Below, in pieces: positions 1-7,272 of a DNA stretch of 16,691 bases. The notes below the pieces were generated by a model, which saw only the letters and a program-made list of their open reading frames with translations, did not search any database and was not told the origin of the DNA. The position numbers and the translations under genes are program-made. Every line of letters starts with the position of its first letter. Position 1 is the stretch's first letter. This stretch comes from an uncultured Bacilli bacterium (lineage in GTDB: Bacteria > Bacillota_I > Bacilli_A > RF39 > UBA660), in contig CAKOLH010000019.1 in NCBI GenBank assembly GCA_934096105.1, positions 1-16,691 on the forward strand. The letters run 5' to 3'.

Positions 1-1
1 T

Positions 2-75
2 AGGGGATTAGTTAAATGGTATAATAATGGTCTCCAAAACCACTGTTGGGAGTTCGATTCTCTCATCCCCTGCCA
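2..75 (+). tRNA. trnW: tRNA-Trp (anticodon CCA)
   Basis: A complete 74-nt cloverleaf. The acceptor arms AGGGGAT (2-8) and ATCCCCT (65-71) pair over all 7 positions, followed by discriminator G72 and an encoded CCA (73-75). The anticodon loop reads CTCCAAA, giving anticodon CCA for UGG. The T arm carries the usual GTTCGATTC. A CCA rather than TCA anticodon agrees with standard decoding, and no gene in the window uses TGA as tryptophan. The promoter lies outside the window. Confidence 0.97.
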
Positions 76-132
76 ATTTAATTATAATTTGTTTGTTTAA
101 TATAAATTTATTTTTGAGGAGGGAAAAATAAA

Positions 133-366
133 ATGTCACTATACGATTGCTTAAAATGTTGGGAAGTGCCTTGCGTTTGTGGATATGAATATAAACAACG
201 TTATAATAGTCCTGAGGAAATGGCTAATTTTCTTGTTGAAATTTTAGGATATAGATCACAAGAAGAAGTTAATATGATTATTCAATTATTAAATGCGAAG
301 GTTCAAGATGCTGTTTTTACCGAAAATGAACCAGTGCAAGTTAAAAATAAACATTTAAAACGATAA
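133..366 (+). CDS. Small Cys-rich protein of unknown function
   Basis: A 77-residue protein with a strong Shine-Dalgarno (GAGGAGGG, 116-123) nine bases before the ATG. I do not recognise a family. The N-terminus holds four cysteines, C6-x2-C9-x4-C14-x-C16 (CLKCWEVPCVCGYEY), spaced like a zinc-binding knuckle; the remainder is a short predicted helical region and a basic tail ending HLKR. There is no signal peptide or membrane segment, so it should be cytosolic. It lies 57 bp after tRNA-Trp and is followed by a clear terminator at 392-417, so it is probably a real expressed gene. Metal binding is inference from cysteine spacing only. Confidence 0.75.
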   Translation: MSLYDCLKCWEVPCVCGYEYKQRYNSPEEMANFLVEILGYRSQEEVNMIIQLLNAKVQDAVFTENEPVQVKNKHLKR

Positions 367-391
367 TTTTTTATTCAAATATTAATTATTT

Positions 392-417
392 AACGAACTA
401 TTATTAGTTCGTTTTTT
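392..417 (+). terminator. Intrinsic terminator after the Cys-rich gene
   Basis: A perfect 9-bp stem AACGAACTA / TAGTTCGTT with a TTAT loop, running into six T (412-417). It lies 25 bp past the stop of the upstream gene. On the minus strand the hairpin has no U-tract, so it would only weakly stop the convergent STAND transcript. Confidence 0.9.
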
Positions 418-494
418 GTTATTTGAAGTTATATTTATATAGATATTAAAAGAGGATTTATTTACCCTGTTTTTTCAACAACTTATATATTATT

Positions 495-3400
495 TTACTG
501 AAGTATATAAAATTCTTTTTCAATGTTATTCATCTCTTTAATAATTTTATTATGGCTACTCATTATTTTATCATCAATATTATATTTATTTAACCAATTA
601 AAGAACTTTTCATTTTTAGTTAGTTCTGTCAAATCTATACGATATTTGCCATACTTAAATTTTACTTTTTCTTTAAAACTATTTATGAATTCTTCAAAAG
701 CCTTTTCAGATACTAATTCTTCAAGGTCAATATAATCTCCTGTTACTAATTCTAAGATATCAGCTGTTTCGGCATTGATATAACTATAACCATTTAAGCA
801 TTCATATGATAGTTCTTCTAAAATTAACTCAAAATGAAAGAATTCTATTATTGAAGTTATTGTTTGATATTCTTTCTCACTATTTGTTTTTGATAAATAG
901 TTTTCTAATATTTCATATATAAAATATTTATTAAATGATTTTTTATCATTTTTTTGAAAATATTCATAAAATACATTTAAATCTTCAAAATATTCAAAAT
1001 CTACTTCTGATGGTAACATTAATATACTTATTAATTTATTATAAAAGTCTTCTTTATCTTTTTCATATAAATAAGAAATATATAATGATAAGCAATATGC
1101 TTGTAGTTCTTTTGTAGCAAAACAATACCACTCTTCTTCTCTTCTAAATAAGGATGTATCTAATAATTTAAAGACTTCTTTTTTATTTATTTTTGAGTAT
1201 GACAACATTTCAAGTATATCGTCTTTTTTAAATATTGGTTTATTGTTTATAAATAGTAGATATGCTAATGTTATCATTATATATTGTGAACTTTTAATAT
1301 TCATTGTTATTGTTGGCGCAGTTATCAATATTTTGTAAAAATCTTCTTCAACATTTGGAAAGCTATGATATGTTTTATAAAATTGAATTAATATATCTGT
1401 TGATTCCTTTGTATCTTTAAAATTTTTTAGATACTTATTTTTGTTTATATATTTTTTTAAATCTTGTATTTCTTCTTCTGATAAAATATTTTTTATATAT
1501 TTATTAAAATCTATTAGCATACTTTTATTTATTTTTAATTCTTTTACCATTATTTTTTCATTTATATCATAATTACTTTCTAAACTTTCTTTATGCATTA
1601 TATCTTCTTTGTCATCATAATATGATTTTGGTATGGCATCATAATAATCTATAACATCTAACATTTCATCATCATCTTTATAAAAATTATATAATTCTGT
1701 ATCTAGTAGACAATATAGATTTCCAAGTGATTGATACATCTCATTATAATAATAATATTGTAAATCGTAATATATCATATCTTTGTATAATTCTGTTAAT
1801 CTCTGTTTGTTATCTAAGCCAATGGCTTTTATTTCTTCTTGAAATTCTTTATTTTTTAGTAATAAATTCAATTCATATGTATGTTCAATATTTTTATAAT
1901 ATATATTTACATATTCCTTTTTGTTTATATTTATATATTTTTTTATTTTTTCATATAGTCGCAATAATTCAGAAAGGTTATCTTCATATATGTATGTTCT
2001 ATCTTTATTATCTAGAGCATTAATAATTTGATTATATTTTTCTATGATTAGTTCTACTACTTCTTTATCTAAATTGTCTATATTGCATAGCTTTAATAAC
2101 TTATATATTAACTGTTCTTCACTAGTCATATTGTAATATTCTATCGTATCATAGAATGTCCCTATTATTATACTGAGATTATCTATATCACTAATTAATT
2201 TTTCTTTTATAGTTTTATATGAATTTGGTAATAATGGGAGTTTCCAGAAATTATCTTCATCTTTTAAGAAAAATATTATTTGATTAAAATATGTTAAGTT
2301 ATTTATTATATCAAATTCAAACTCTTTAAAATTATCTTTACAGTCATATAAATAATCGATTATTGAATTGTTTATAAAATCTATGACTATACCTTTATTA
2401 TTGATATAATAGGTTCTAATAAAGTTTTTTTCTAACTGAGATATAATGTTTTCTAAGTTATAATTACTGTAATTTTTATTTGATGAATTTATTATATTTA
2501 AATATGCTTCTTCCAAATCTTTTAGCAGTATTGGTGGTTCTATGGTAAGCATTAAATATAATAATAGTTGTGCTTCTTTAGTTTGCTTTTGATAAACTTC
2601 ATCTAAAAAACTTATTGGTGAATCCAATGTTTCTATTAAGTATTCTAAGTACTTATATTTAGTTACCTCTAAATGAAAATCGCTATTTATGTACATTTCT
2701 ATTATTCTAGGATTAAAGTTATTATGTTTAATTATCATTTCGGGATTTTCTAAAATATATTCTATATAACTATAATTTATATTTGATGTGGATAAGTATT
2801 TATAAAGTATTTTGTATCTTAAGTTTAGACTTATTTTTTTTATATCTAGAAGGTATTCTTTATTGCCTAATATTCTTTTTAAATCATTATCTACTTGTTT
2901 TATTATGTAATCCCTTGAAGTTATTACTAATATTTTATTATTTGTTTTTGATATTTTATCAACAAAATTAATAAACTTGGTATTTTCAATATGTGAATAG
3001 TTTTTATCTTTGAATGATGATCCCCAGTAATCATCTAAGAAGAAAATCTGTTTACCATCTCTTTTGTAAACTTGATTGGCTTTATCTATCTCTTTTGTAT
3101 ATATTAATTCATAGTCTTTAATAATATAATAACTAACTATTGCTCTACCTAAAGATGTTTTTCCTATACCAGGATTACCTGTTATTAAGATAACTCTATC
3201 ATTTTCTAGATTACTAATTATTGTAGAAAAATTTTCTGGTATAACATAGTTTTTCATTGATTGTTTTACTTTTTCTAATTCATCAAGAGATTCTTCATAA
3301 ATAGAATGGTTTACTACATTGCTCATTTCTTTTAAAAAGGTATTTGCACTGTTAAACCATAAACTTGGATAATTTAATTCTATTTTTTTATATTTTTCTT

Positions 3401-3785
3401 TAGTTAAATATTTATTTAAATCATCTTTGGATATTATGTCATCAGAGTTTTTGATATATGGGGATAATAACTCTATTATTTTAGGCTTTTGAGTTTTACT
3501 TATTGTGCTACTTGTTATTAGTATGTATCTGTCTGGGTTTAGTTTTTTAATTTTAGCAAGTTCACTGCTCTTTAAAACTTTTAGTAAATCTTTAAAATTT
3601 TCAGTCCTTTTTGCTTGAACTATTGTTGTAATACCATTTTTTGTTTTTTTATAGGCATCAATACCTAAATCTTTGCCTTCAGAAAAAACTTCAAAATGTG
3701 TTTTTTCTCTTGTATCAATAATATCAACAGCAAATCTTTGAAATTCATGTGGTTCCATTTGATTGTGGAAATCATATTTAGGCAT
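495..3785 (-). CDS. Mrr-like nuclease / STAND NTPase fusion, candidate defence protein
   Basis: A 1096-residue protein. Residues 1-130 look like an Mrr-type PD-(D/E)xK nuclease: EFQRFAVDII near residue 14, then GKDLGIDA with D43, then VQAKR with Q57 and K59, the Q-x-K form usual in Mrr enzymes. Residues 195-300 form a P-loop NTPase: Walker A GNPGIGKT (203-210), Walker B QIFFLDDYWG (246-255) and a TSRD sensor (289-292), closest to the STAND nSTAND3 type. About 750 C-terminal residues are Leu/Tyr/Asn-rich and helical with no motif I can name, the usual place for a sensor. Nuclease-STAND-sensor is the plan of Avs-type anti-phage proteins, which detect a phage protein and switch on the nuclease; that role here is inference. 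A good SD (AGGAGGG, 3792-3798) precedes the ATG. The gene follows yidD by 51 bp and is very AT-rich (7 G+C of 60 at 1441-1500), which may reflect transfer. Confidence 0.85.
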   Translation of the reverse strand: MPKYDFHNQMEPHEFQRFAVDIIDTREKTHFEVFSEGKDLGIDAYKKTKNGITTIVQAKRTENFKDLLKVLKSSELAKIKKLNPDRYILITSSTISKTQKPKIIELLSPYIKNSDDIISKDDLNKYLTKEKYKKIELNYPSLWFNSANTFLKEMSNVVNHSIYEESLDELEKVKQSMKNYVIPENFSTIISNLENDRVILITGNPGIGKTSLGRAIVSYYIIKDYELIYTKEIDKANQVYKRDGKQIFFLDDYWGSSFKDKNYSHIENTKFINFVDKISKTNNKILVITSRDYIIKQVDNDLKRILGNKEYLLDIKKISLNLRYKILYKYLSTSNINYSYIEYILENPEMIIKHNNFNPRIIEMYINSDFHLEVTKYKYLEYLIETLDSPISFLDEVYQKQTKEAQLLLYLMLTIEPPILLKDLEEAYLNIINSSNKNYSNYNLENIISQLEKNFIRTYYINNKGIVIDFINNSIIDYLYDCKDNFKEFEFDIINNLTYFNQIIFFLKDEDNFWKLPLLPNSYKTIKEKLISDIDNLSIIIGTFYDTIEYYNMTSEEQLIYKLLKLCNIDNLDKEVVELIIEKYNQIINALDNKDRTYIYEDNLSELLRLYEKIKKYININKKEYVNIYYKNIEHTYELNLLLKNKEFQEEIKAIGLDNKQRLTELYKDMIYYDLQYYYYNEMYQSLGNLYCLLDTELYNFYKDDDEMLDVIDYYDAIPKSYYDDKEDIMHKESLESNYDINEKIMVKELKINKSMLIDFNKYIKNILSEEEIQDLKKYINKNKYLKNFKDTKESTDILIQFYKTYHSFPNVEEDFYKILITAPTITMNIKSSQYIMITLAYLLFINNKPIFKKDDILEMLSYSKINKKEVFKLLDTSLFRREEEWYCFATKELQAYCLSLYISYLYEKDKEDFYNKLISILMLPSEVDFEYFEDLNVFYEYFQKNDKKSFNKYFIYEILENYLSKTNSEKEYQTITSIIEFFHFELILEELSYECLNGYSYINAETADILELVTGDYIDLEELVSEKAFEEFINSFKEKVKFKYGKYRIDLTELTKNEKFFNWLNKYNIDDKIMSSHNKIIKEMNNIEKEFYILQ

Positions 3786-3807
3786 AATTATCCCTCCTGA
3801 ATATATT

Positions 3808-3824
3808 TTACCAAAAAATGGTAA
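3808..3824. promoter_or_regulatory. Inverted repeat upstream of the STAND gene
   Basis: TTACCA, five A, TGGTAA: a perfect 6-bp dyad centred about 31 bp upstream of the STAND ATG and 10 bp before its Shine-Dalgarno. It could be an operator or a leader hairpin. There is no U-tract on the coding (minus) strand, so it is not a good terminator for yidD. A 6-bp AT-rich dyad may be chance. Confidence 0.35.
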
Positions 3825-3836
3825 TTATGAAAATAC

Positions 3837-4061
3837 CTAAGTTTTCTTCTTAGGTACGGGGTCATAAGTGTATTTCTTTTTAGAAAATGGATTACATTTT
3901 AATAGTCTTTTTATTCCTAGGTATAATCCTTTTATTAAGTCATGAGTTTCTAGGGCTTCGATCATGTAGTTTGAGCAAGTGGGAATAAACTTACAACTAT
4001 CATGAGATTTAAAAGGTATACTCTGATATTTTTTAATTAGTTTTATTAATAATTTCTTCAT
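3837..4061 (-). CDS. yidD: Membrane protein insertion efficiency factor YidD
   Basis: A 74-residue protein from the ATG at 4059-4061; an in-frame GTG at 4068-4070 would add three residues. Neither start has a strong Shine-Dalgarno. The YidD signature is clear: a basic amphipathic N-terminus (KKLLIKLIKKYQ), SCKFIPTCSNYMIEALE, the KGLYLGIKRLLKCNPFS block and a DPVP end. Family members sit on the inner face of the membrane and help YidC/Sec insert proteins. The gene is usually found between rnpA and yidC; here it lies 33 bp after an ABC transporter gene, away from that cluster. The Cys and Pro positions of the family core are kept, so it is probably functional. Confidence 0.93.
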   Translation of the reverse strand: MKKLLIKLIKKYQSIPFKSHDSCKFIPTCSNYMIEALETHDLIKGLYLGIKRLLKCNPFSKKKYTYDPVPKKKT

Positions 4062-4094
4062 ATAAATCACGAAATTATTTTAACATAATAGTTT

Positions 4095-5027
4095 TTATTT
4101 GGCAACACTACTTGATAGTGATGATATTTTATTTAGTCTTTTTAATGATACTATGAAGCTTTGATAATCGGCAGTTATTGTTCCTAGAACATTGAAATTA
4201 TTTATTATATTATCATAATAACTATATATTAAGAGAATGGTTCCTATTTCTATCATGCCTGTTTTTACTAAATATACTGAATAAAAAATGATAAAATATC
4301 TAGATAGTTCTATAACACCTAGAACGGTGTAAATTATACCTTGAATTATAACATTATAGTTATAGTTTGCTTTTAAGTAGGCTTTGTTATCTTTGGTAAA
4401 TAAATTTATAATGCTGTTGGTATTATTTTTTTTATTTGATAGAGATGAATATAATTTATGTAGCATTATTGTTTTACTGTCTAAAGTAGCCTTTCTCTTA
4501 ATATTTAGATCTTGAACTTTTTTACCTGATTTAAAATATACTATTACCATTAATATTGATATTATGACAGTAATGGAAAATATTATGAAATTAAAACTTA
4601 GAAAATAAGCATATATTACAAAGAATTCTATTACTTGAAATATTCTTGTTACTAAGTTACAAAAAAAATTACATATTATATCTATATCATTATTTAAGAT
4701 ATTGGTATATTCTCCGAGATTTATTCTGTTTATGTTGTCTGTTTCTGATATTGTTTCTAATGTATATTCATTATATAGTTTATTATATAGTCTAAACCAT
4801 GTTTTTTGATTTAGATATGACCAATAATAATAAAATATAGTAAGAAGAGCCGTTATTATTATTAGATAATACCCTACTTTATAATTAGAACTAGTTACTT
4901 CATTTACTGTTTTACTCCAAAAAACTGGTATTATTAAGGCTAAACCTTGAATAAAAAGAGAAGTAATTGTTTTTAAAATTACTTCTTTTTTGGCTCTTTT
5001 TAATATTTTTTTGGTATTAGAGAACAT
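4095..5027 (-). CDS. ABC exporter transmembrane domain protein without an ATPase domain
   Basis: A 310-residue protein corresponding to the N-terminal half of an ABC exporter (ABC_membrane, type I). Hydrophobic segments lie near residues 17-37, 50-72, 125-170 and 225-275, with long cytosolic helices between them, as in six-helix exporter domains. The protein stops at SLKRLNKISSL, exactly where a linker would lead into the nucleotide-binding domain. No Walker A, LSGGQ or Walker B is present, and no such remnant lies in the 33 bp before yidD. It is therefore a TMD-only subunit needing an ATPase from elsewhere, or a cleanly truncated gene. Its SD (AAGGAGG) lies inside the end of pduL, one base separates the pduL stop from its ATG, and the two are probably translationally coupled. 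The substrate is unknown. Confidence 0.82.
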   Translation of the reverse strand: MFSNTKKILKRAKKEVILKTITSLFIQGLALIIPVFWSKTVNEVTSSNYKVGYYLIIITALLTIFYYYWSYLNQKTWFRLYNKLYNEYTLETISETDNINRINLGEYTNILNNDIDIICNFFCNLVTRIFQVIEFFVIYAYFLSFNFIIFSITVIISILMVIVYFKSGKKVQDLNIKRKATLDSKTIMLHKLYSSLSNKKNNTNSIINLFTKDNKAYLKANYNYNVIIQGIIYTVLGVIELSRYFIIFYSVYLVKTGMIEIGTILLIYSYYDNIINNFNVLGTITADYQSFIVSLKRLNKISSLSSSVAK

Positions 5028-5028
5028 A

Positions 5029-5586
5029 TTAATCCTCCTTTATAATGACTCCTGTCATACTACTATCTATGTTGTGATTTATAGCATCATCTTTATTTAT
5101 ATGGAAAGATGTAGCATAGGAATCCGCTATTTTGATATGAACATTATCTAAAATAGTATCTCCTACTTTTACTTTTACTATTTCATCTTCATAGAACTTA
5201 TCTTTATCTCTAGTATTAATATGGATGTGTCTATTGGCAATTATACATATATTTTTTCTTGTTATTTGTCCTTTTGGTCCTATTATTGTTATTTCTTCAG
5301 AATTATCTAAATCTTTTGAATTTCTTACTGGAGGATTAATACCAAAATATTCTTTATCAGAATTTAATACTTCAACCTGAGTATAACTTCTTATTGGTCC
5401 TACTACTCTTACTCCTTCTTTTATATTTTTGGCTGTTTTTAGTGTTACTGTTTCATTAGCGGCATATTGACCTGGTTGGTCTAAATCATTTCTTTTAGTT
5501 AATTCGTAATTATTGCCAAACAAAATATTTACATCTTCTCTAGTTAAATGAGCGTGTCTATTTGATATTCCTATTCTTGTATTCAT
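5029..5586 (-). CDS. pduL: Phosphate acyltransferase PduL (PTAC family)
   Basis: A 185-residue protein, the normal length for the core enzyme. PduL interconverts acyl-CoA plus phosphate with acyl phosphate plus CoA, here most likely acetyl-CoA/acetyl phosphate for ATP gain by acetate kinase. Both PTAC halves show their zinc and active-site signatures: SNRHAHLT (H11, H13) with GPIRSYTQVEV (R66, Q70), and ANRHIHINT (H120, H122) with SFHINKDDA (H162). It lacks the N-terminal extension that targets PduL to microcompartments, and no shell gene is nearby, so it is probably cytosolic. GAGGTGAT (5593-5600) serves the ATG, and a sigma-A promoter lies just upstream. It is first in an operon with the ABC membrane gene. 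Confidence 0.93.
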   Translation of the reverse strand: MNTRIGISNRHAHLTREDVNILFGNNYELTKRNDLDQPGQYAANETVTLKTAKNIKEGVRVVGPIRSYTQVEVLNSDKEYFGINPPVRNSKDLDNSEEITIIGPKGQITRKNICIIANRHIHINTRDKDKFYEDEIVKVKVGDTILDNVHIKIADSYATSFHINKDDAINHNIDSSMTGVIIKED

Positions 5587-5606
5587 TTATACATCACCTC
5601 ATTTTC

Positions 5607-5635
5607 ATTATAAAAACTTTTTTGTTTATTGTAAA
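5607..5635 (-). promoter_or_regulatory. Sigma-A promoter of pduL
   Basis: On the minus strand: -35 TTTACA (5630-5635), 17-bp spacer, -10 TATAAT (5607-5612). The expected transcript start is about 5600, at the first bases of the Shine-Dalgarno, giving a leader of about 14 nt. Confidence 0.8.
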
Positions 5636-5648
5636 CTTCTATTCTTGT

Positions 5649-5680
5649 ATTTGACATTATTTTTAGTTATATCGTCAAAT
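5649..5680. promoter_or_regulatory. Inverted repeat between divergent pduL and gerQ
   Basis: ATTTGAC (5649-5655) and GTCAAAT (5674-5680) form a perfect 7-bp dyad with an 18-bp spacer, about 1.5 helical turns between half-site centres... the arms are 25 bp apart start to start. It sits midway in the divergent intergenic region, contains a TTGACA on the plus strand, and overlaps the candidate gerQ promoter. It is a plausible operator; no regulator is identified. Confidence 0.35.
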
Positions 5681-5694
5681 GTACATCATATATT
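5666..5694 (+). promoter_or_regulatory. Candidate sigma-E-type promoter of gerQ
   Basis: GTTATAT (5666-5672), 14-bp spacer, CATATATT (5687-5694). This resembles the Bacillus sigma-E boxes as I recall them (-35 near GTCATAT, -10 near CATACAAT, spacing 13-15). The predicted start is about 5701, at the Shine-Dalgarno. A weaker sigma-A alternative is TTGACA (5651-5656), 18 bp, TCAAAT (5675-5680). Confidence 0.45.
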
Positions 5695-5713
5695 TAATTA
5701 GAGGTGAAAATAT

Positions 5714-6085
5714 ATGAATAATGGTGGTTATTATCAAAATCCTGTTTTTCCTGGAGTAGGACTTAATAACAATACTGTTCCTAATCAGCAATCAATTCCT
5801 AGTTATGAACAAACACAAACTATGGTTAATCCACTTACTTCTGAACAATCATATATAGAAAATATTTTAAGATTAAATAGAGGTAAGAAAGCAAAACTTC
5901 ATGTTACTGTACCTGGTTCTACTTTATGGCAGGATAGAGTTTTTGAAGGTATTATAGAGCAGTCCGGTAGAGATCATGTAATCATGTCTAATCCTAATAC
6001 TGGAGAATGGTATTTAGTGCTTATGATTTACCTAGACTTTGTTACTTTTGATGAACCTATTAACTTTATAAAAGATTTTAGTTAA
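5714..6085 (+). CDS. gerQ: Spore coat protein GerQ
   Basis: A 123-residue protein. A variable Asn/Gln/Pro-rich N-terminus (about 1-43) precedes the conserved GerQ core, residues 44-117: QSYIENILRLNRGKKA, then FEGIIEQSGRDHVIMSNPNTG, then a YLDFVTFDEPIN end, all recognisable from Bacillus GerQ (YwdL). In Bacillus the protein is a spore coat component cross-linked by transglutaminase and is needed for normal germination, in part by holding the cortex-lytic enzyme CwlJ. SD GAGGTGA (5701-5707) precedes the ATG. The gene is monocistronic, with its own likely sporulation promoter and a tight terminator, and is divergent from pduL. Its presence is direct evidence for a sporulation programme. Confidence 0.93.
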   Translation: MNNGGYYQNPVFPGVGLNNNTVPNQQSIPSYEQTQTMVNPLTSEQSYIENILRLNRGKKAKLHVTVPGSTLWQDRVFEGIIEQSGRDHVIMSNPNTGEWYLVLMIYLDFVTFDEPINFIKDFS

Positions 6086-6087
6086 AG

Positions 6088-6112
6088 AATAATACTTCGG
6101 TATTATTTTTTT
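6088..6112 (+). terminator. Terminator of gerQ with C(TTCG)G tetraloop
   Basis: An 8-bp stem AATAATAC / GTATTATT closed by a stable TTCG tetraloop (6096-6099) and followed by seven T (6106-6112), starting three bases after the gerQ stop. Confidence 0.92.
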
Positions 6113-6125
6113 GACATATTAACAC

Positions 6126-6154
6126 TTGAAAAAGATATAGTTTTTTGATATAAT
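6126..6154 (+). promoter_or_regulatory. Sigma-A promoter of lemA
   Basis: TTGAAA (6126-6131), 17-bp spacer, perfect TATAAT (6149-6154). The start is expected near 6161, the first base of the AGGATGTGA Shine-Dalgarno, giving a leader of about 13 nt. Confidence 0.85.
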
Positions 6155-6173
6155 TTTTTTAGGATGTGACAAT

Positions 6174-6722
6174 ATGGAAAGTTTATTAATTATTGTTTTG
6201 GTTATAATTGTTATTATTTGTGCTATGGTTATTTTTTATGCTACTATATATAATAAGTTTCAAGACTATGTTATAAGAATAAATGAAGTTGAATCTATTA
6301 TTGATAATTGTCTTAGAAATAAGTATGATTTAATCAATAGGGCTATTCCTATTGTTAAAAGTAGTATTGAAAAAGATGAAGTGGTTTTTGATGATATAGT
6401 TAAATTAAGAAGCAGAAAAATTGGCAATTTTGAACTATATAGAATATTAAAAAAGGCCTCTATTGAATTAGAGGGGCTTAAAAATACTTATCCTGAAATT
6501 GATAAGAGTGATGAGATCAAGAAAATTATTAAGGAAATAAAAGATATTGATGCTAAAGTAGATAATTCTACTGATTATTATAATGATAATATTACTACAT
6601 ATAACACTTTAATTAAGAAGTTTCCTTCTAATATAGTGGCTATGCTTTGTAAATATAAAGAAAAACTATTCTTTGATAGAAAAGATATGAGTGATGAAGA
6701 CTATGATGATTTTAAATTATAG
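6174..6722 (+). CDS. lemA: LemA family protein
   Basis: A 182-residue protein. A single hydrophobic segment (about 4-25) with a very short exterior N-terminus is followed by long amphipathic helices, the LemA layout. Family marks include YNKFQDYVIRINEVESIIDN, a NKYDLINRAIPIV block (LemA proteins have R-x-x-L-I/V-P-N-L-V here), and the late YNDNITTYNTLIKKFPSNIV block, very typical of LemA. The role of LemA proteins is not established; a link to membrane or envelope stress has been suggested. AGGATGTGA (6161-6169) is the Shine-Dalgarno. Transcribed alone from its own promoter and ended by the hairpin at 6697-6730. Confidence 0.9.
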   Translation: MESLLIIVLVIIVIICAMVIFYATIYNKFQDYVIRINEVESIIDNCLRNKYDLINRAIPIVKSSIEKDEVVFDDIVKLRSRKIGNFELYRILKKASIELEGLKNTYPEIDKSDEIKKIIKEIKDIDAKVDNSTDYYNDNITTYNTLIKKFPSNIVAMLCKYKEKLFFDRKDMSDEDYDDFKL

Positions 6723-6730
6723 TCTTTTTT
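6697..6730 (+). terminator. Terminator overlapping the end of lemA
   Basis: An 8-bp stem AAGACTAT (6697-6704) / ATAGTCTT (6719-6726) with a 14-nt loop and a T-run 6725-6730. It overlaps the lemA stop codon and reaches into the 3' end of the convergent cmpB-family gene. Confidence 0.7.
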
Positions 6731-7226
6731 ATTTAGTAAATAGTGTTATTATTATATCTAAGGTCATTATTAAATAAAATAAATATGTAGCTTCTTTTGG
6801 TATTAACTTTATTATTTTATCAAAGAATGGTTTTAAGACGTAGATAATTAATGTTCCTAATAATCCCCATAATGGTATATATTCAAGACAAATATATTTT
6901 CCAATGTGATATGGTTTGTCATGATAGTTCCACATTTCTGTATTGAATATTAATTTACATAGATAGCCAGATAATAGTTCTACTGAGGTTAAAATAAATG
7001 CTAAAATTATAAAAGATAATATTATTTTTAATACTTTATTACATTTTATTTTGCTTAAAATATATTTATCTGTTAGTGTTAGGGCTATTCCTCCAAGACC
7101 ATATACTAGGGTTATAGGGCCATACAAAACTCCGCTTACTCTTGATGGTTCTGTTATTTTAAATAGTGTACTTTCCATAAGGAAACCTAGCAGTCCATAT
7201 AATAAAAATGAATTTAAATAGTACAT
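6729..7226 (-). CDS. CmpB-like multipass membrane protein (putative ABC transporter permease family)
   Basis: A 165-residue, strongly hydrophobic protein with about five membrane segments (near 3-20, 36-52, 65-90, 118-130, 145-163). It matches the Pfam ABC_trans_CmpB type: an N-terminal YGLLGFLMES, a SRVSGVLYGPITLVYG loop, and the later MWNYHDKPYHIGKYICLEY...LWG block (W-x-Y, G-x-x-C-L, W-G). The family name says permease, but no function is proven. It is third behind pilin-1 and ung (46-bp gap). SD GGTGA lies in the loop of a small hairpin and codons 2-7 lie in one arm of a 16-bp inverted repeat, so translation may be structure-controlled. It converges with lemA. Confidence 0.85.
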   Translation of the reverse strand: MYYLNSFLLYGLLGFLMESTLFKITEPSRVSGVLYGPITLVYGLGGIALTLTDKYILSKIKCNKVLKIILSFIILAFILTSVELLSGYLCKLIFNTEMWNYHDKPYHIGKYICLEYIPLWGLLGTLIIYVLKPFFDKIIKLIPKEATYLFYLIMTLDIIITLFTK

Positions 7227-7268
7227 AATATTGTCACCAATATTAAGATATCCTATTTAAATTCATTT
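7206..7268 (-). promoter_or_regulatory. Nested hairpin enclosing SD and start of the cmpB-family gene
   Basis: An outer perfect 16-bp inverted repeat pairs 7253-7268 with 7206-7221 (right arm in the RNA is codons 2-7). Inside it, AATATTG / CAATATT (7238-7244 with 7227-7233) forms a 7-bp hairpin with the Shine-Dalgarno core GTGA in the loop and the ATG immediately after. The outer arm is followed by a short T-run in the RNA, so it could also act as a weak terminator or attenuator for ung. Confidence 0.6.
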
Positions 7269-7272
7269 ATGC

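Noticed and set aside
1727..2023. Plus-strand open frame of 98 codons
   Set aside because: It lies wholly inside the STAND gene on the other strand, has no Shine-Dalgarno, and its hydrophobic Tyr/Ile/Leu content is what AT-rich antisense gives.
5029..5586. Microcompartment operon suggested by pduL
   Set aside because: No shell protein, signature enzyme or N-terminal encapsulation peptide is present; a cytosolic acetate-pathway enzyme is simpler.
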